From CAYFPS01 sp964345075 (lineage in GTDB: Bacteria > CAIWAD01), in contig CAYFPS010000013.1 of the NCBI GenBank assembly GCA_964345075.1, positions 14,221 to 78,220 on the forward strand: a DNA stretch of 64,000 nucleotides, read 5' to 3'. Within the stretch, counting starts at the first letter, position 1; each line of letters starts with the position of its first letter. The position numbers were made by a program, and so were the translations under genes. Below the pieces are notes generated by a model that was given only the letters and a program-made list of their open reading frames with translations, had not been told where the DNA came from and searched no databases. Shown here one piece after another: positions 53,247 through 62,682 of the stretch.

Positions 53247-56200
53247 CGACCTGTGATGTCCATTCGTGCGTAGACAAGAACCGTGTTACGACTGGTTCTG
53301 TCGTTGGCGCTGCTGGTCTCTTCAACTTCAAACTGCCAGCTGGCGCCGCCATTCACGTTCTTTGAGAAGCGGTACTCGGCACCAAACTTGATCGACCAGG
53401 TCTTGCGGGTCAGTGGCATGTTCCACACGGTGATGTTGCCTTCTTCACCAGCTGTCGTCGTCGAGTTCAGCTCCAGCGTGCGGCGATTATCGTAGGTAAC
53501 GCTTAAGGTTGTCTCGTTTTCCAGGCGCTTGCCGAAGCCCGGAATCTTCATGCCCTTTTTCAGGAGCTTCTGCGCGCTCATTGTCCAGCCGCGCGTCTGA
53601 TTGAGACTGACGCGCCGCGCGGCACCATCGGGATCACTCACGCTTAAGCGGCGATCGATCTTGTAATCGAGCCGCCCGCTCCAGCCCTTTTCCAGCGTAA
53701 AGTCGAAGCCCGCAAAAGGCGAGAAGCTCTTGTCCAGCGAAAGCTGGCTACGGTAGAGTCCTTCAGCGCCAGCGCTATAGCGCGTGTCCGTCTTGCCGCT
53801 GTAGGAATGACTCATGTTGAGTGTCTTGAACCAGCGGTCGAGCTTCCAGATATCCTGCAGGTTGCGCAGGCTGAAACTGTAATTGGGCAGGTCCAGTGTC
53901 GAGGGGTTGCCTGCTACCAGGGCGCCTTCCTTGGCGTCCTTCACGCTGAAGAGCCCGTCGCCCTCAAAGACATACCAGCCTGTGTGATTCTTGCTGCGGG
54001 CACTTTCGCGCTCATCGCGGAAGTCCTGACTGAAGTCCGTCTTGTAATCCAGGCGAATCGGCACGCTCTGGAAGAAATTCAGCTTGGTGCTCAAGTCCAG
54101 CCCGTAATCGAAGTGACGGGTCAGTGATACAACCTGACTGGTGACCATCATGGGGTCGATGCCCGGGTCGGGATCCAGCGCCAGCTGATACATCAGGTTC
54201 GCATGCCAGCTCTGCCAATCATCCCAGGGATAAACGGCCCTGCCTGGATCACTGCGATTGGTGGAGCGGGTAAAGCGGATATCAATCGGGTCCACTTTGC
54301 TTACAAAGACGCCAAAGCGCTGCCAGGTGCGCCGGGCATGCTTGCCAAGGGCTTCCAGCAGTTCGTTGGGGTCATCCACTTCTTCTTCGGACGGCTCTAG
54401 GCCTACACTGTCAGCCACCTGCGCCGTCTGCGCGGCCTGTGCCGCGATGATGCTGTCCGCCTTGGCAATTTGAGCCAGCAGGCTGTCGGGCAACATGGCC
54501 AGCAGCGTGTCTTCCATGGCTACCGGTCGTGATACAATCTCGTCTGCCTCCACGGGTGTTTCAGCAGGTGTGTCAGCAGGTGCCCGGGGGGCGGAAACGA
54601 TCCGTGATTCAGGACTTCCCGGGAAGGGGATGGCCCGATCACCAGGTGCCTCAACCGTTTGTATCACAGTTTCCTCTTCCGGCACTTCAAGTGGAGTATC
54701 CTCCTCTTGTGTCACGGCTTCATCAGTGCCGGCTTCTTCAGCCTCCTTGGCCAGTCGCTTGGCCTCGCGTTTGGCTTCCCGCGCCTCGCGCCGCCCCTGA
54801 CGGCGCTCTTCGCGCTCTTCCTTCAGGGCCGTCAGTTCACGCTTTGCCGTGTTGAAGGATTCGTCACTCATGAAGATCATGCGGTGAATCAGCTTCTGGC
54901 CATCCAGTTCCAGATCCGCACTGAAGCGACCCGAGTTGGAAATGTTTGCGCCGTACGCGGGGGTAGGCAGCTCGCGTGACCAGTCATATGTGGTGTTGTA
55001 GGTAAAGCGCGTGTCCAGCCAGCTAAGCAGCTTGGGGTTCCAGGTAAAGTCCGCCTTCTGCCGAATGCGATAGTCCTGATCAAAAAAGGTGCCCGTCTGT
55101 GCTCGCCACTCTTCCAGGCGTGCATTGAAGTCCTGGACAGCAGGATAGAGATCGCTCTCCGGGTTGACCGGATCACGCAGGCGCACCTGATCACGGTTGA
55201 ACATCAGGTTGCTGTAATAATCGCGCCCTGCGCTGATGGTGAAGTCGTTGATCGGCTTGATGGAGCTGGACCACTTGCGCGTCAGCTCGTAGGTCTGCGT
55301 GTGCGTCTCTGTCAGGTTGCGATCGTAGCGATGACGAATGTTGCGGCGCGTGTTCGCCGAGAGCTGCAGATTTTCCGGCGTGTAGCCGATTTCCAGGCCG
55401 GAGATCTTTTTAGCCAGGAACCACTCGGAAGTAAAGGCCAGCGGCTTCAGTCGGTGCTTCCAGCGAATCGTGTTCGAGTAACTCAAGGAGAAGTCTTGTG
55501 AGAAACTCGTGTCGGCCAGAATGTTCTCGTTGCGCGTGATGTTCTCTGAAACCGAGGTCTGGAAGCTCAGTTTGTCCAGCGTCTCACGCGCCACCACATT
55601 CTTCGAGCCGGACTTGGACAGGCCAAGCGACGCGCTGCGGCCGCGTGTATCACGCTCGATCCAGGCCGGATGCTCGCCGATGACAACTTCGCGGTCATCG
55701 TTCGGGAAGTACTTGGGAATCTCGAAGTTGCGATTCGCCGTAAGCCCCAGGTTGGCGCGGACGCCCATGGATGGGGGCAGGAGGCGTCCCAGATCCGTGT
55801 TCATCGATCCGGAGACAATCCGCTTGAAGGTGGCGCCACTACGAGCCGCGCGCTCCTTGACCGTGTGGTAGTCGGCGTCCTTCTGCTCGAAGTTGCCGCT
55901 CAGTTTGAGCACATCGGAGAATTCGGCATTCATGTCCGCGCGCATGGCCCGGCTGACCGGCTTCTTCACATTGGAGACACGCAGCTCGTTGAACCAGACC
56001 TGTGTGCGTGCCGGTGCAGCTCCGTGATTCTTGACACCAATCAGCATCGAGCGCACCTGCGTGATCGCGGGATTACCCACGGCAATTACCTGTCCACCGT
56101 CAGCCAGCAGAACCGGCTTGCCCGGCTCTTCCTGGTCACGCGAGGCCTCGTCAAAGGCCTCGATGCCCGTGATCTCGCTGAAGAGAATCCGCATGGAGTT

Positions 56201-58417
56201 GGCGGGATCCCAGCCAGCGCTGATGAACTTCGAGTACTCGTAGTAGCTGCCTTCAGCCGACTGCAGGCGCAGTTTGTATTCAATGTCGCCATCGTACTCG
56301 CTGGCAAAGGCGGTGGAGTCCAACTCGCCACCGTGGACGAACATCTTCAGTTCGCGGTATTCAGCCAGGTTGATCGGCTGCACCAGCTGCTTGCGAAGCC
56401 AGGCTGTTTTGCCAAAGGGTAGATCCTGCAGATCCACCACCAGCGCCTGTTCGCGTGATACAAGACCCGAACTGTAATCCTCGTTACCGACCACACCGGG
56501 CGGGCTCACATAAAAATCCGAGTTGTCGAAGTTGTTCAGCACGGTAATGTCATAGCCGCTTGTATCACTGTCGGCCACGATGGTCTTGCGCCACTCGTTG
56601 CCAACAATGTTGAACTCGGCTATCGTGAAGTTCAGCTGCTGACTGAAGCCCGAGAACCAGATACGCACACCGCCGATCTGGGTCAGGCTGGCATTGCCCA
56701 CTACCTGGCGGTTGCTGTCCTTGAGCGGAATGCGAACGAAGACCCAGTCGGATCCCGAGTTGCTGAAGACGTAGCTGTCATAATCCGGGTGCGCCGGGTT
56801 CAGCGGCACGCGGTAGCTGAAGTAGGAATTTTCCGTGTCCAGACTCAGGTCGCCGTCACGGTCTTCGGTGTCGGGGCTTTTCTGCTCCGTGTCCTGGCTG
56901 TTGCCTTCCCAGCCGTGTGACTTGTCGATGCCCTGACTGATGTCATCGGGTGTGCGATAATCATCGTTGGACCAGGGCTCGGCCGGATCACGAATGCCGT
57001 CCTTGTCCAGATCCCACCAGTCAAAGGGTGTGCCCGTCCACCAGTCGAAGCCGCTCAGTTCGTTCGCCTGATCCTCTTCCGAGCCGCTCCATGTATACAA
57101 TTCGTCCGGCAGGGGCCAGGGCGGGTCCGCACCTGCTCGTCCATCCAGACCGATGTCCTCGGCAAGCGTCAGCACGCCGTCGTTGTTGGAGTCTTCATCC
57201 TGCAGGTCATTTGAACCGGTGGAGACCATCACGTTTTCCGAGATGCGCCCCAGATCGATGTTGATGAAGCCGCTGTGATCGCCGTCGATCTTGACAGTCA
57301 GCTCGAGGAATTTCTTTTCGGAAAGATCATCGTAGGCGCCACGGAAGTCGTAATACATTCCGCCCCAGCCCTGGCTGCGAATCAGCGGCTCGCCAGTCAG
57401 GGTTTCGTCGCTGCCTGTGATCGCCTGGCTGGCCAGGTGGAAGGGGTCGTACTGCACGCGTAATACACGCACGTCGTTGTTGATGCCCTCGCGGTTGCTG
57501 CTCTGGTACTCGGGCCAGATTTCCTGACTGGGCACGCGATCGCGCGGGTTCTGCCAGCCCAGCCAGCCACGATGTCCCAGGATCTCGTGTTCGGGCTTGG
57601 AGCTCAGGTACCACAGGCTGTGTCCGATGGACATCGGGATTTCCTGCTTGCTGCTCTCAAAGTCGTCCACATAGGCCACACCGTTATTGTCGCCGGTGCC
57701 GGGGCTGTTGGATGGATTAGGGTCGGGCAGCACAACCGCGTACTCGGCCGTGAAGTCCAGTTTGGAAGGCGCGTCGGCCTCGATCAAGGGCAGCGCGTCC
57801 ATCCAGTCGGTCATGATGCGCGGCTGGAAGTAGAGGTTCGCATTCAGGTCAAAGACACTGTTGCGAATGGGCTCATTGCCCAGCCTGACCTTGCGCTCGG
57901 CGGTTTCCTCATTGAAGTAGATGAAGGCCGCGCCCAGCTTGCTCGTCCTGTTTTCCGTCTTCCACAAGTCGAGCTCGGCCGTCATGCCGGCAAAGGTCTT
58001 CTTGCGCAGCTGAAAGAGCTGGGGGGTTTCGTAGCTGACTTCGATCTTCTGGTTCTTGGCCGTGTAGGTCGGATTTGTGATACGAATCAAGCCCGCCTGT
58101 TCATCCAGCGTGTAATCCACGCCTTCGGTCAGCTTCTTGCCATTGGCGCGCACGGTTACACTGGTCACATTCCAGCCCAGGCTGATGACTTCCGTGCCGA
58201 TCTCAACCTCGGAGGAAAGCAGGTAGGCCTGATTCAATTCCGTGTAGCGAATGTCCTGGCTGGTGGGGCGCAGATCGTAGAGTTCATCCAGCGTCTCGCC
58301 ACCATTGAAGGGCGTCGAGACCGATAGCTCACCGGCGCCGTCCATCACATTGGGCGCCAGGTAGAGGCCCAGCGTGTCGATTGCGCCCGCGCCTGGTGGC
58401 TGTGTCCACAGGACCAG
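53243..58417 (-). CDS. sprA: SprA, type IX translocon, C-terminal part (5' side broken by Ns)
   Basis: Continues the gene at 58428-60128; the ten Ns break the frame, so the two parts are one gene of ~2300 residues, near the ~2400 of Flavobacterium SprA. Signature: NNGVAYVDDFESSKQEIPMS (the family's YIDDFE region), then SLWYLSSKPEHEILGHRGWLGW, followed by beta-strand-rich barrel segments. A Lys/Glu-rich loop with EEREERRQGRREAREAKREA sits around 54750-54830, and a Pro/Thr-rich stretch around 54500-54700. SprA forms the giant outer-membrane channel of T9SS. It overlaps the QC gene. Confidence 0.92.
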   Translation of the reverse strand: MVLWTQPPGAGAIDTLGLYLAPNVMDGAGELSVSTPFNGGETLDELYDLRPTSQDIRYTELNQAYLLSSEVEIGTEVISLGWNVTSVTVRANGKKLTEGVDYTLDEQAGLIRITNPTYTAKNQKIEVSYETPQLFQLRKKTFAGMTAELDLWKTENRTSKLGAAFIYFNEETAERKVRLGNEPIRNSVFDLNANLYFQPRIMTDWMDALPLIEADAPSKLDFTAEYAVVLPDPNPSNSPGTGDNNGVAYVDDFESSKQEIPMSIGHSLWYLSSKPEHEILGHRGWLGWQNPRDRVPSQEIWPEYQSSNREGINNDVRVLRVQYDPFHLASQAITGSDETLTGEPLIRSQGWGGMYYDFRGAYDDLSEKKFLELTVKIDGDHSGFINIDLGRISENVMVSTGSNDLQDEDSNNDGVLTLAEDIGLDGRAGADPPWPLPDELYTWSGSEEDQANELSGFDWWTGTPFDWWDLDKDGIRDPAEPWSNDDYRTPDDISQGIDKSHGWEGNSQDTEQKSPDTEDRDGDLSLDTENSYFSYRVPLNPAHPDYDSYVFSNSGSDWVFVRIPLKDSNRQVVGNASLTQIGGVRIWFSGFSQQLNFTIAEFNIVGNEWRKTIVADSDTSGYDITVLNNFDNSDFYVSPPGVVGNEDYSSGLVSREQALVVDLQDLPFGKTAWLRKQLVQPINLAEYRELKMFVHGGELDSTAFASEYDGDIEYKLRLQSAEGSYYEYSKFISAGWDPANSMRILFSEITGIEAFDEASRDQEEPGKPVLLADGGQVIAVGNPAITQVRSMLIGVKNHGAAPARTQVWFNELRVSNVKKPVSRAMRADMNAEFSDVLKLSGNFEQKDADYHTVKERAARSGATFKRIVSGSMNTDLGRLLPPSMGVRANLGLTANRNFEIPKYFPNDDREVVIGEHPAWIERDTRGRSASLGLSKSGSKNVVARETLDKLSFQTSVSENITRNENILADTSFSQDFSLSYSNTIRWKHRLKPLAFTSEWFLAKKISGLEIGYTPENLQLSANTRRNIRHRYDRNLTETHTQTYELTRKWSSSIKPINDFTISAGRDYYSNLMFNRDQVRLRDPVNPESDLYPAVQDFNARLEEWRAQTGTFFDQDYRIRQKADFTWNPKLLSWLDTRFTYNTTYDWSRELPTPAYGANISNSGRFSADLELDGQKLIHRMIFMSDESFNTAKRELTALKEEREERRQGRREAREAKREAKRLAKEAEEAGTDEAVTQEEDTPLEVPEEETVIQTVEAPGDRAIPFPGSPESRIVSAPRAPADTPAETPVEADEIVSRPVAMEDTLLAMLPDSLLAQIAKADSIIAAQAAQTAQVADSVGLEPSEEEVDDPNELLEALGKHARRTWQRFGVFVSKVDPIDIRFTRSTNRSDPGRAVYPWDDWQSWHANLMYQLALDPDPGIDPMMVTSQVVSLTRHFDYGLDLSTKLNFFQSVPIRLDYKTDFSQDFRDERESARSKNHTGWYVFEGDGLFSVKDAKEGALVAGNPSTLDLPNYSFSLRNLQDIWKLDRWFKTLNMSHSYSGKTDTRYSAGAEGLYRSQLSLDKSFSPFAGFDFTLEKGWSGRLDYKIDRRLSVSDPDGAARRVSLNQTRGWTMSAQKLLKKGMKIPGFGKRLENETTLSVTYDNRRTLELNSTTTAGEEGNITVWNMPLTRKTWSIKFGAEYRFSKNVNGGASWQFEVEETSSANDRTSRNTVLVYARMDITGR

Positions 58418-58427
58418 NNNNNNNNNN
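58418..58427. other. Assembly gap (ten Ns) inside sprA
   Basis: Unknown bases at 58418-58427. The open frames on both sides are in different phase relative to the N run, so the true gap length is not ten. Confidence 0.98.
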
Positions 58428-60128
58428 GCTGGGGAACCAGATGTTTCCCGTCTCCTGATCAATCCAGCGCTCATCGACCTTGTTATCGTTGGCCGGTCGG
58501 CCGTTCAGGTTGAGCACGTCCAGATAGAGAATCGAAAGCAGGTTGACGCCGTCCTGATCACGCCGGTTGCTGGAGCCCGAGACTACCTGTTCGACCCACA
58601 TGTCAAAGGAGCTCGGATCCATATCTGAGGTGCCCAGGTGGAAAACGCCGCGGTGCTGCAGGTTCCACCAGGGATCCTTTTCCGGGCTGAAGTACTGGGG
58701 CCGTAATACAACCACCGGATCATTCGGCCCGGCATTGAGTGTACCGGTCACGATCTGGCTTGAGTATTCGCCATTGGCCGCAAACCAGCTTTCCAGCGAG
58801 CCCTGATTGCGGACACGGTAGGCCATGGCGATGTCCTGGCTGTTGTCCACGTTGAAGAGACGCACGATACCGCGGTTGCGGTCCAGCTCGAAGGGCAGGT
58901 CTGTTGCGCCATCCCGCCAGGAGTAGATCTGCATGTTGTAGGGTGTATCACGAACCGGGTTTCCAGCCGGGTCCAGCAGGCGCAGATCCGGCAGTTCCTC
59001 GTTTCGTCCATCGAAGACATAGAGGTCGAACTGCTCGATCACCATGTTGGGATCAACCACCGCATCCCAGTTGCTGGAATAAATGCGGTACTGGTCGCGG
59101 TAGAATTCGTTGACGAAGAAGATGTTGGGCACGTGATCGCCCGGCCCCATCTGGTTCGTCTTCTGACTGGATGAACCGGTAAAGGTCTGCTGCTTGGATT
59201 CGTTCTTTTCCGTGGAGGCGATACCCGTCAGTCGCAGCGGCCCCAGACGACTGACAACCTTCAAACCGAAGAGGCCCGAGCTCTGGTCGGAAAAACTCAC
59301 ATACTTCGTGCTGGGCAACTGCAGGGCAATGTTACCGGCGCTGATGCTCTCGATGACCTCTTCCTCCTCGCCCGTATACACGATGGAGAGGTTGTTCTCG
59401 AAGTCGAAACTGCGCTCGGTGTTCTGGTCGATGTGGACGCTGACCTTTTCGCCAATCTTGCCCACCACCGTGAACTGCTGTTCCTGCGTCAGCGTGAAGT
59501 CGTTAGGGTTCTGGTTGAAGGCGCTGGCTGATTCCGACTCACGCTTCTCGTTAGAGTAGGCGGCTTCCACGCGAATGTTGCCGTGTACGTTCAGGCCGAT
59601 TCGCCCGCTGCCGAAGATGCGGCGGAAGGTCTTGCTCTTGACCTTGAAGGGCACGTCGATCTCGATGTGCTGATCGCCCCCCGTCTTTTCCTTCAGGGCA
59701 TTTCCGGCCAGTTCTTTTCGTAGTGCCTGGCGATTGCCCGCATCCAGCCGGCGGGCCAGCTCCTCATTCTTTGGCAGCGTGCGATAGCCCAGGAAGCGGC
59801 CGTCGCGGTGCCAGGCGCTGTAGACAATCTGTGTGCCTGCCGTGTCCGCCTCAAATTCATAGAGCGCACCCGGCGCTGTGGGATTAAGGCGGAATTCTTC
59901 GAAGCCGCTTAGCTGAGGAAGGGGCTCAAAGGGTGAAGAGGCCAGACCATCGGCCGCGCGCATACGCAGCTGTGGGCGACCATCCTCAAGGGCAGCCTGT
60001 AGATTGATGATCAGACCAAGGGCAAGCACGAAGAAGAAAATTGCTCCGCGTGCACCACCGGTCCAGGGGATGCGTATCAAAATCCTGTTTTCCGCTTTTC
60101 GCTGCCACTCGCCTGAAATTGGCGACAC
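58428..60128 (-). CDS. sprA: SprA, N-terminal part (3' side cut by Ns)
   Basis: Start ATG 60128 gives a signal peptide (GAIFFFVLALGLIINLQAA). The region contains ELAGNALKEKTGGDQHIEIDVPFKVKSK-type N-terminal sprA features: IEIDVPFKVKSKTFRRIFG, GRIGLNVHGNIRVEAAYSN, VHIDQNTERSFDFENNL and PSTKYVSFSDQSSGLFGLK. Possible -10 TATAAT on this strand at 60246-60251. Frame continuity is lost at the N run. Confidence 0.88.
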
Positions 60129-60245
60129 GTGCCGCGCCAGTTCAGTCGCCCTTAACGGGAAAAGAGTGGATTACAACATTCGAACCAGCTGAATAGGCTG
60201 CTCCCCTTTGTCCGCAGATAAACGTCCAATGTAGCAAGGCCACAC

Positions 60246-60251
60246 ATTATA
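60246..60251 (-). promoter_or_regulatory. Possible -10 element of the sprA operon
   Basis: TATAAT read on the minus strand, ~120 bases before the sprA start; no good -35 was seen. Confidence 0.35.
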
Positions 60252-60276
60252 GACATGGGGTCCGATCCTTATCGGA

Positions 60277-61398
60277 TCAGGCAAAGCGCTCTTTCATCAT
60301 GCGCATGAAGTCTTCGCGAAAAGCCGGCATGCCGTCCAGGTTCCAGAGTTCAAACTCGAAATGGCCAAGTGATTGATATTCATAGCTTTTGAGCAAGTTG
60401 TGCCGCAGGCTCTCGTCTTTGCCCACCGGGCCGCGGTTGAGCCACTCCAGAAGGCGTCTGCGCTGTTCGGCGGGAAACTCCGGTTGCAGAACAATCTGCT
60501 CCGCCCAGTGGAAGTCCGGCCGCCACTCATCCATGCCCACAAGGGTGAAGGGCTCTTCCGGTGCCCCGCCACTGATGCTGAGCATGCTGGCCCCGCAAGC
60601 GTCCAGCCAGGCCTGACGATCTTCGCGGCTGTGACTGACTTCACTTCGGCCCAAACCAACCAGCTGCGGCGGATGGCCGGAACAGAGTTTGTCCAGGGCG
60701 GCTTTCAATTCTTCACCCGGCCTGGCAGGCAAACTGCGGCCCTCATCCCAGAAGCGCAGCAGCACACAGACCTCGTGCTCGTGTGCGTAGGCCAGCACCT
60801 GCTCCAGCTCGCGCCGGCTGCGCTCGTGCAAAACGGCCGCCGGTGTAACACGCACTGTCAGGTTGTGAAAGCGCGCGTCAACAGCCTGCTGAATCATCTG
60901 GATCAACTGATCTGCATCACGGCCACCATCCAGCAGGTCACCGGCCAGAGGCGGCAGGCAGCAGCGCAGGTAGAGCGGATCTTGCCAGCCCTCTCTTAAG
61001 GATGCTGCGGCCATCAGTGCCGTGAACTCCCAGGGGCTCTGGCCTGCCCAGCCCTGCTCGAAGACAAGATTGTGCCGGTTGGCGCCCTTAAGCGAGCGTA
61101 ATACAAGGCGCGCCAGATCATAGCAGTGCCCGCCCAGGCGTATCACAATGGCAGGTGTGTCCAGTTGGCGTGCTTCAGGAATGCGCGAACAGGTGACACC
61201 GAGCAGGGCGGCTGTATCACGCAAAGTTTTGCGTAGTACTGTGCGAATGGTCGGATTGGAGTTGAAGACCGCATTACGGGCGAAGGCGTCGATAATGCCC
61301 GGCGCAAGTTGATCGCTTTTGAGTGCTGTAACACGATCCCCATCCAGCACCAGATGGCGCTCAAGCGAGCTGCGCATGTCTTCCAGATTGCGATACAT
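60277..61398 (-). CDS. Degenerate class II aldolase-like protein (hypothetical)
   Basis: 373 residues. The part AVFNSNPTIRTVLRKTLRDT ... IVIRLGGHCYDLARLVLRS ... SPWEFTALMAAASLREGWQ resembles bacterial class II aldolase-family proteins (VFN.N..vr..a, iN.RG..YD.ARavfRaa, pAEy...l.AA.regy). The metal-binding GDH region of active members appears as LRCCLPPLAGD, so activity is doubtful. A TIM barrel of unknown function is the safest description. Three bases separate it from the M24 gene. Confidence 0.45.
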   Translation of the reverse strand: MYRNLEDMRSSLERHLVLDGDRVTALKSDQLAPGIIDAFARNAVFNSNPTIRTVLRKTLRDTAALLGVTCSRIPEARQLDTPAIVIRLGGHCYDLARLVLRSLKGANRHNLVFEQGWAGQSPWEFTALMAAASLREGWQDPLYLRCCLPPLAGDLLDGGRDADQLIQMIQQAVDARFHNLTVRVTPAAVLHERSRRELEQVLAYAHEHEVCVLLRFWDEGRSLPARPGEELKAALDKLCSGHPPQLVGLGRSEVSHSREDRQAWLDACGASMLSISGGAPEEPFTLVGMDEWRPDFHWAEQIVLQPEFPAEQRRRLLEWLNRGPVGKDESLRHNLLKSYEYQSLGHFEFELWNLDGMPAFREDFMRMMKERFA

Positions 61399-61401
61399 GA
61401 C

Positions 61402-62592
61402 CTAGCCCTCCACTTTCATCCTGAAGATCTCATCCTGGTCCGTGCCATCGGCTATCCAGACCTCTCCTGTGTGATCGATCACCAGATTGTTTTCGCTGCG
61501 AATGCCCCACCTAAGCGTGTATACGCCCGGCTCAACGGACATAAGCGTGCCGGCAATCAGCGGCCGCTCTTCCCGGGTTTCCAGGTTGTCCAGATTGGCG
61601 CCCGGCCCGTGAACTTCATCCGTGATACTGTGACCCAACCGGTGCACGAAGTTATCGCCAAGGCCTGCCTCGGAAATACGCTTACGCGCAATCTCATCGA
61701 CTTCCCAGCCGTATACGGGCTTGTTTACAGCAAATCGCGCCGAGACCAGATTCTTGGCCGCGCGTCGTGCATCACGCACAACCGTCCAGGCCACTTGAAT
61801 CTCTTCAGGGACTTCGCTTCCTGTAAAGGCCATCCAGGTCTGGTCGGCGAATACAGCGCCCGGCTTGTCGGCCTTGGCCCAAAGGTCGATCAGCAGCAAC
61901 TGATTGGGCTCGATGCGGGCGAGGTTTCCCTTGGGATCGTAGTGCGGATTCCCGGCGTGCGCGCCACGGGCAACAATGGGCGGGTGATCGGTGATCATGC
62001 CTGCCGCCGCAAACTGATCCAGAATATGCTGTTGAACATCTTCTTCCGTAATCGGTTTGGCCGCTTTCAGCGCCTCCTCGACCAGTTTGAAGGCTCCCCG
62101 TGCAATGTCCCGCACCCGCTCTGCCGCCTGCCGGTGGCTCTCAATCTGCTCGGGCTTCAGGCGTGATACAAAGTACTGGACCAGCGGTGCCGAGGAGATA
62201 ACTTCATCCACATGCTGTGATACAAGTTCCAGGGTTCCTGCGTCCACAAAGCTCATGGTGTGCAACATGCCTTTGGGGCTGTACTCCATTGCCACACGCT
62301 TGCAGCCTGAAAGCAGGCGTTTCAGCTCGGCCTCCAGGCTCGTGTAGCTTAAGTAGCTTCGGCGCGTGCCGGGCAGTGTGGAGAAGGTGCGGTTTTCAAT
62401 TCGGTGCTCCAGCCGGACAGCCTCGCCTTTGGCGGGAATCCAGTAGAAGGCGCGTCTCGTCCGGTGCTGTTTGGGAGGAAGCCCCAGCACCTGATCAGCT
62501 ACCGGATTGCGATCACGGTAGACATAAAGCAGCCAGCCATCGATGGACTGTGCGACAAGCTGCTCCTGAATGGCCTTGATGGACGGCTGCAT
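61402..62592 (-). CDS. M24 family metallopeptidase (Xaa-Pro aminopeptidase type)
   Basis: 396 residues from ATG 62592 (AGG upstream); the earlier frame start at 62706 overlaps the divergent gene and is rejected. The metal ligands are in LLIDLWAKADKPGAVFADQT (two Asp), VHRLGHSI (His), MSVEPGVYTL (Glu) and GIRSENNLVI (Glu). Family members remove N-terminal residues before Pro; substrate unknown. Confidence 0.88.
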   Translation of the reverse strand: MQPSIKAIQEQLVAQSIDGWLLYVYRDRNPVADQVLGLPPKQHRTRRAFYWIPAKGEAVRLEHRIENRTFSTLPGTRRSYLSYTSLEAELKRLLSGCKRVAMEYSPKGMLHTMSFVDAGTLELVSQHVDEVISSAPLVQYFVSRLKPEQIESHRQAAERVRDIARGAFKLVEEALKAAKPITEEDVQQHILDQFAAAGMITDHPPIVARGAHAGNPHYDPKGNLARIEPNQLLLIDLWAKADKPGAVFADQTWMAFTGSEVPEEIQVAWTVVRDARRAAKNLVSARFAVNKPVYGWEVDEIARKRISEAGLGDNFVHRLGHSITDEVHGPGANLDNLETREERPLIAGTLMSVEPGVYTLRWGIRSENNLVIDHTGEVWIADGTDQDEIFRMKVEG

Positions 62593-62682
62593 GCGGAACC
62601 TCGAAAGCGACCTTACATTGGCATAAAGCGGGAGGGAAATCGTCTCGCTTGAACTTAGCCAAATGCCCTTCGGGAGACAATC

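Noticed and set aside
53243..60128. True frameshift or two genes in sprA
   Set aside because: The break coincides exactly with the run of Ns; a single gene is the simpler reading.
49..61716. GTATAC palindrome, about 19 copies
   Set aside because: Roughly twofold over a base-composition estimate, far weaker than the octamer; not convincing.
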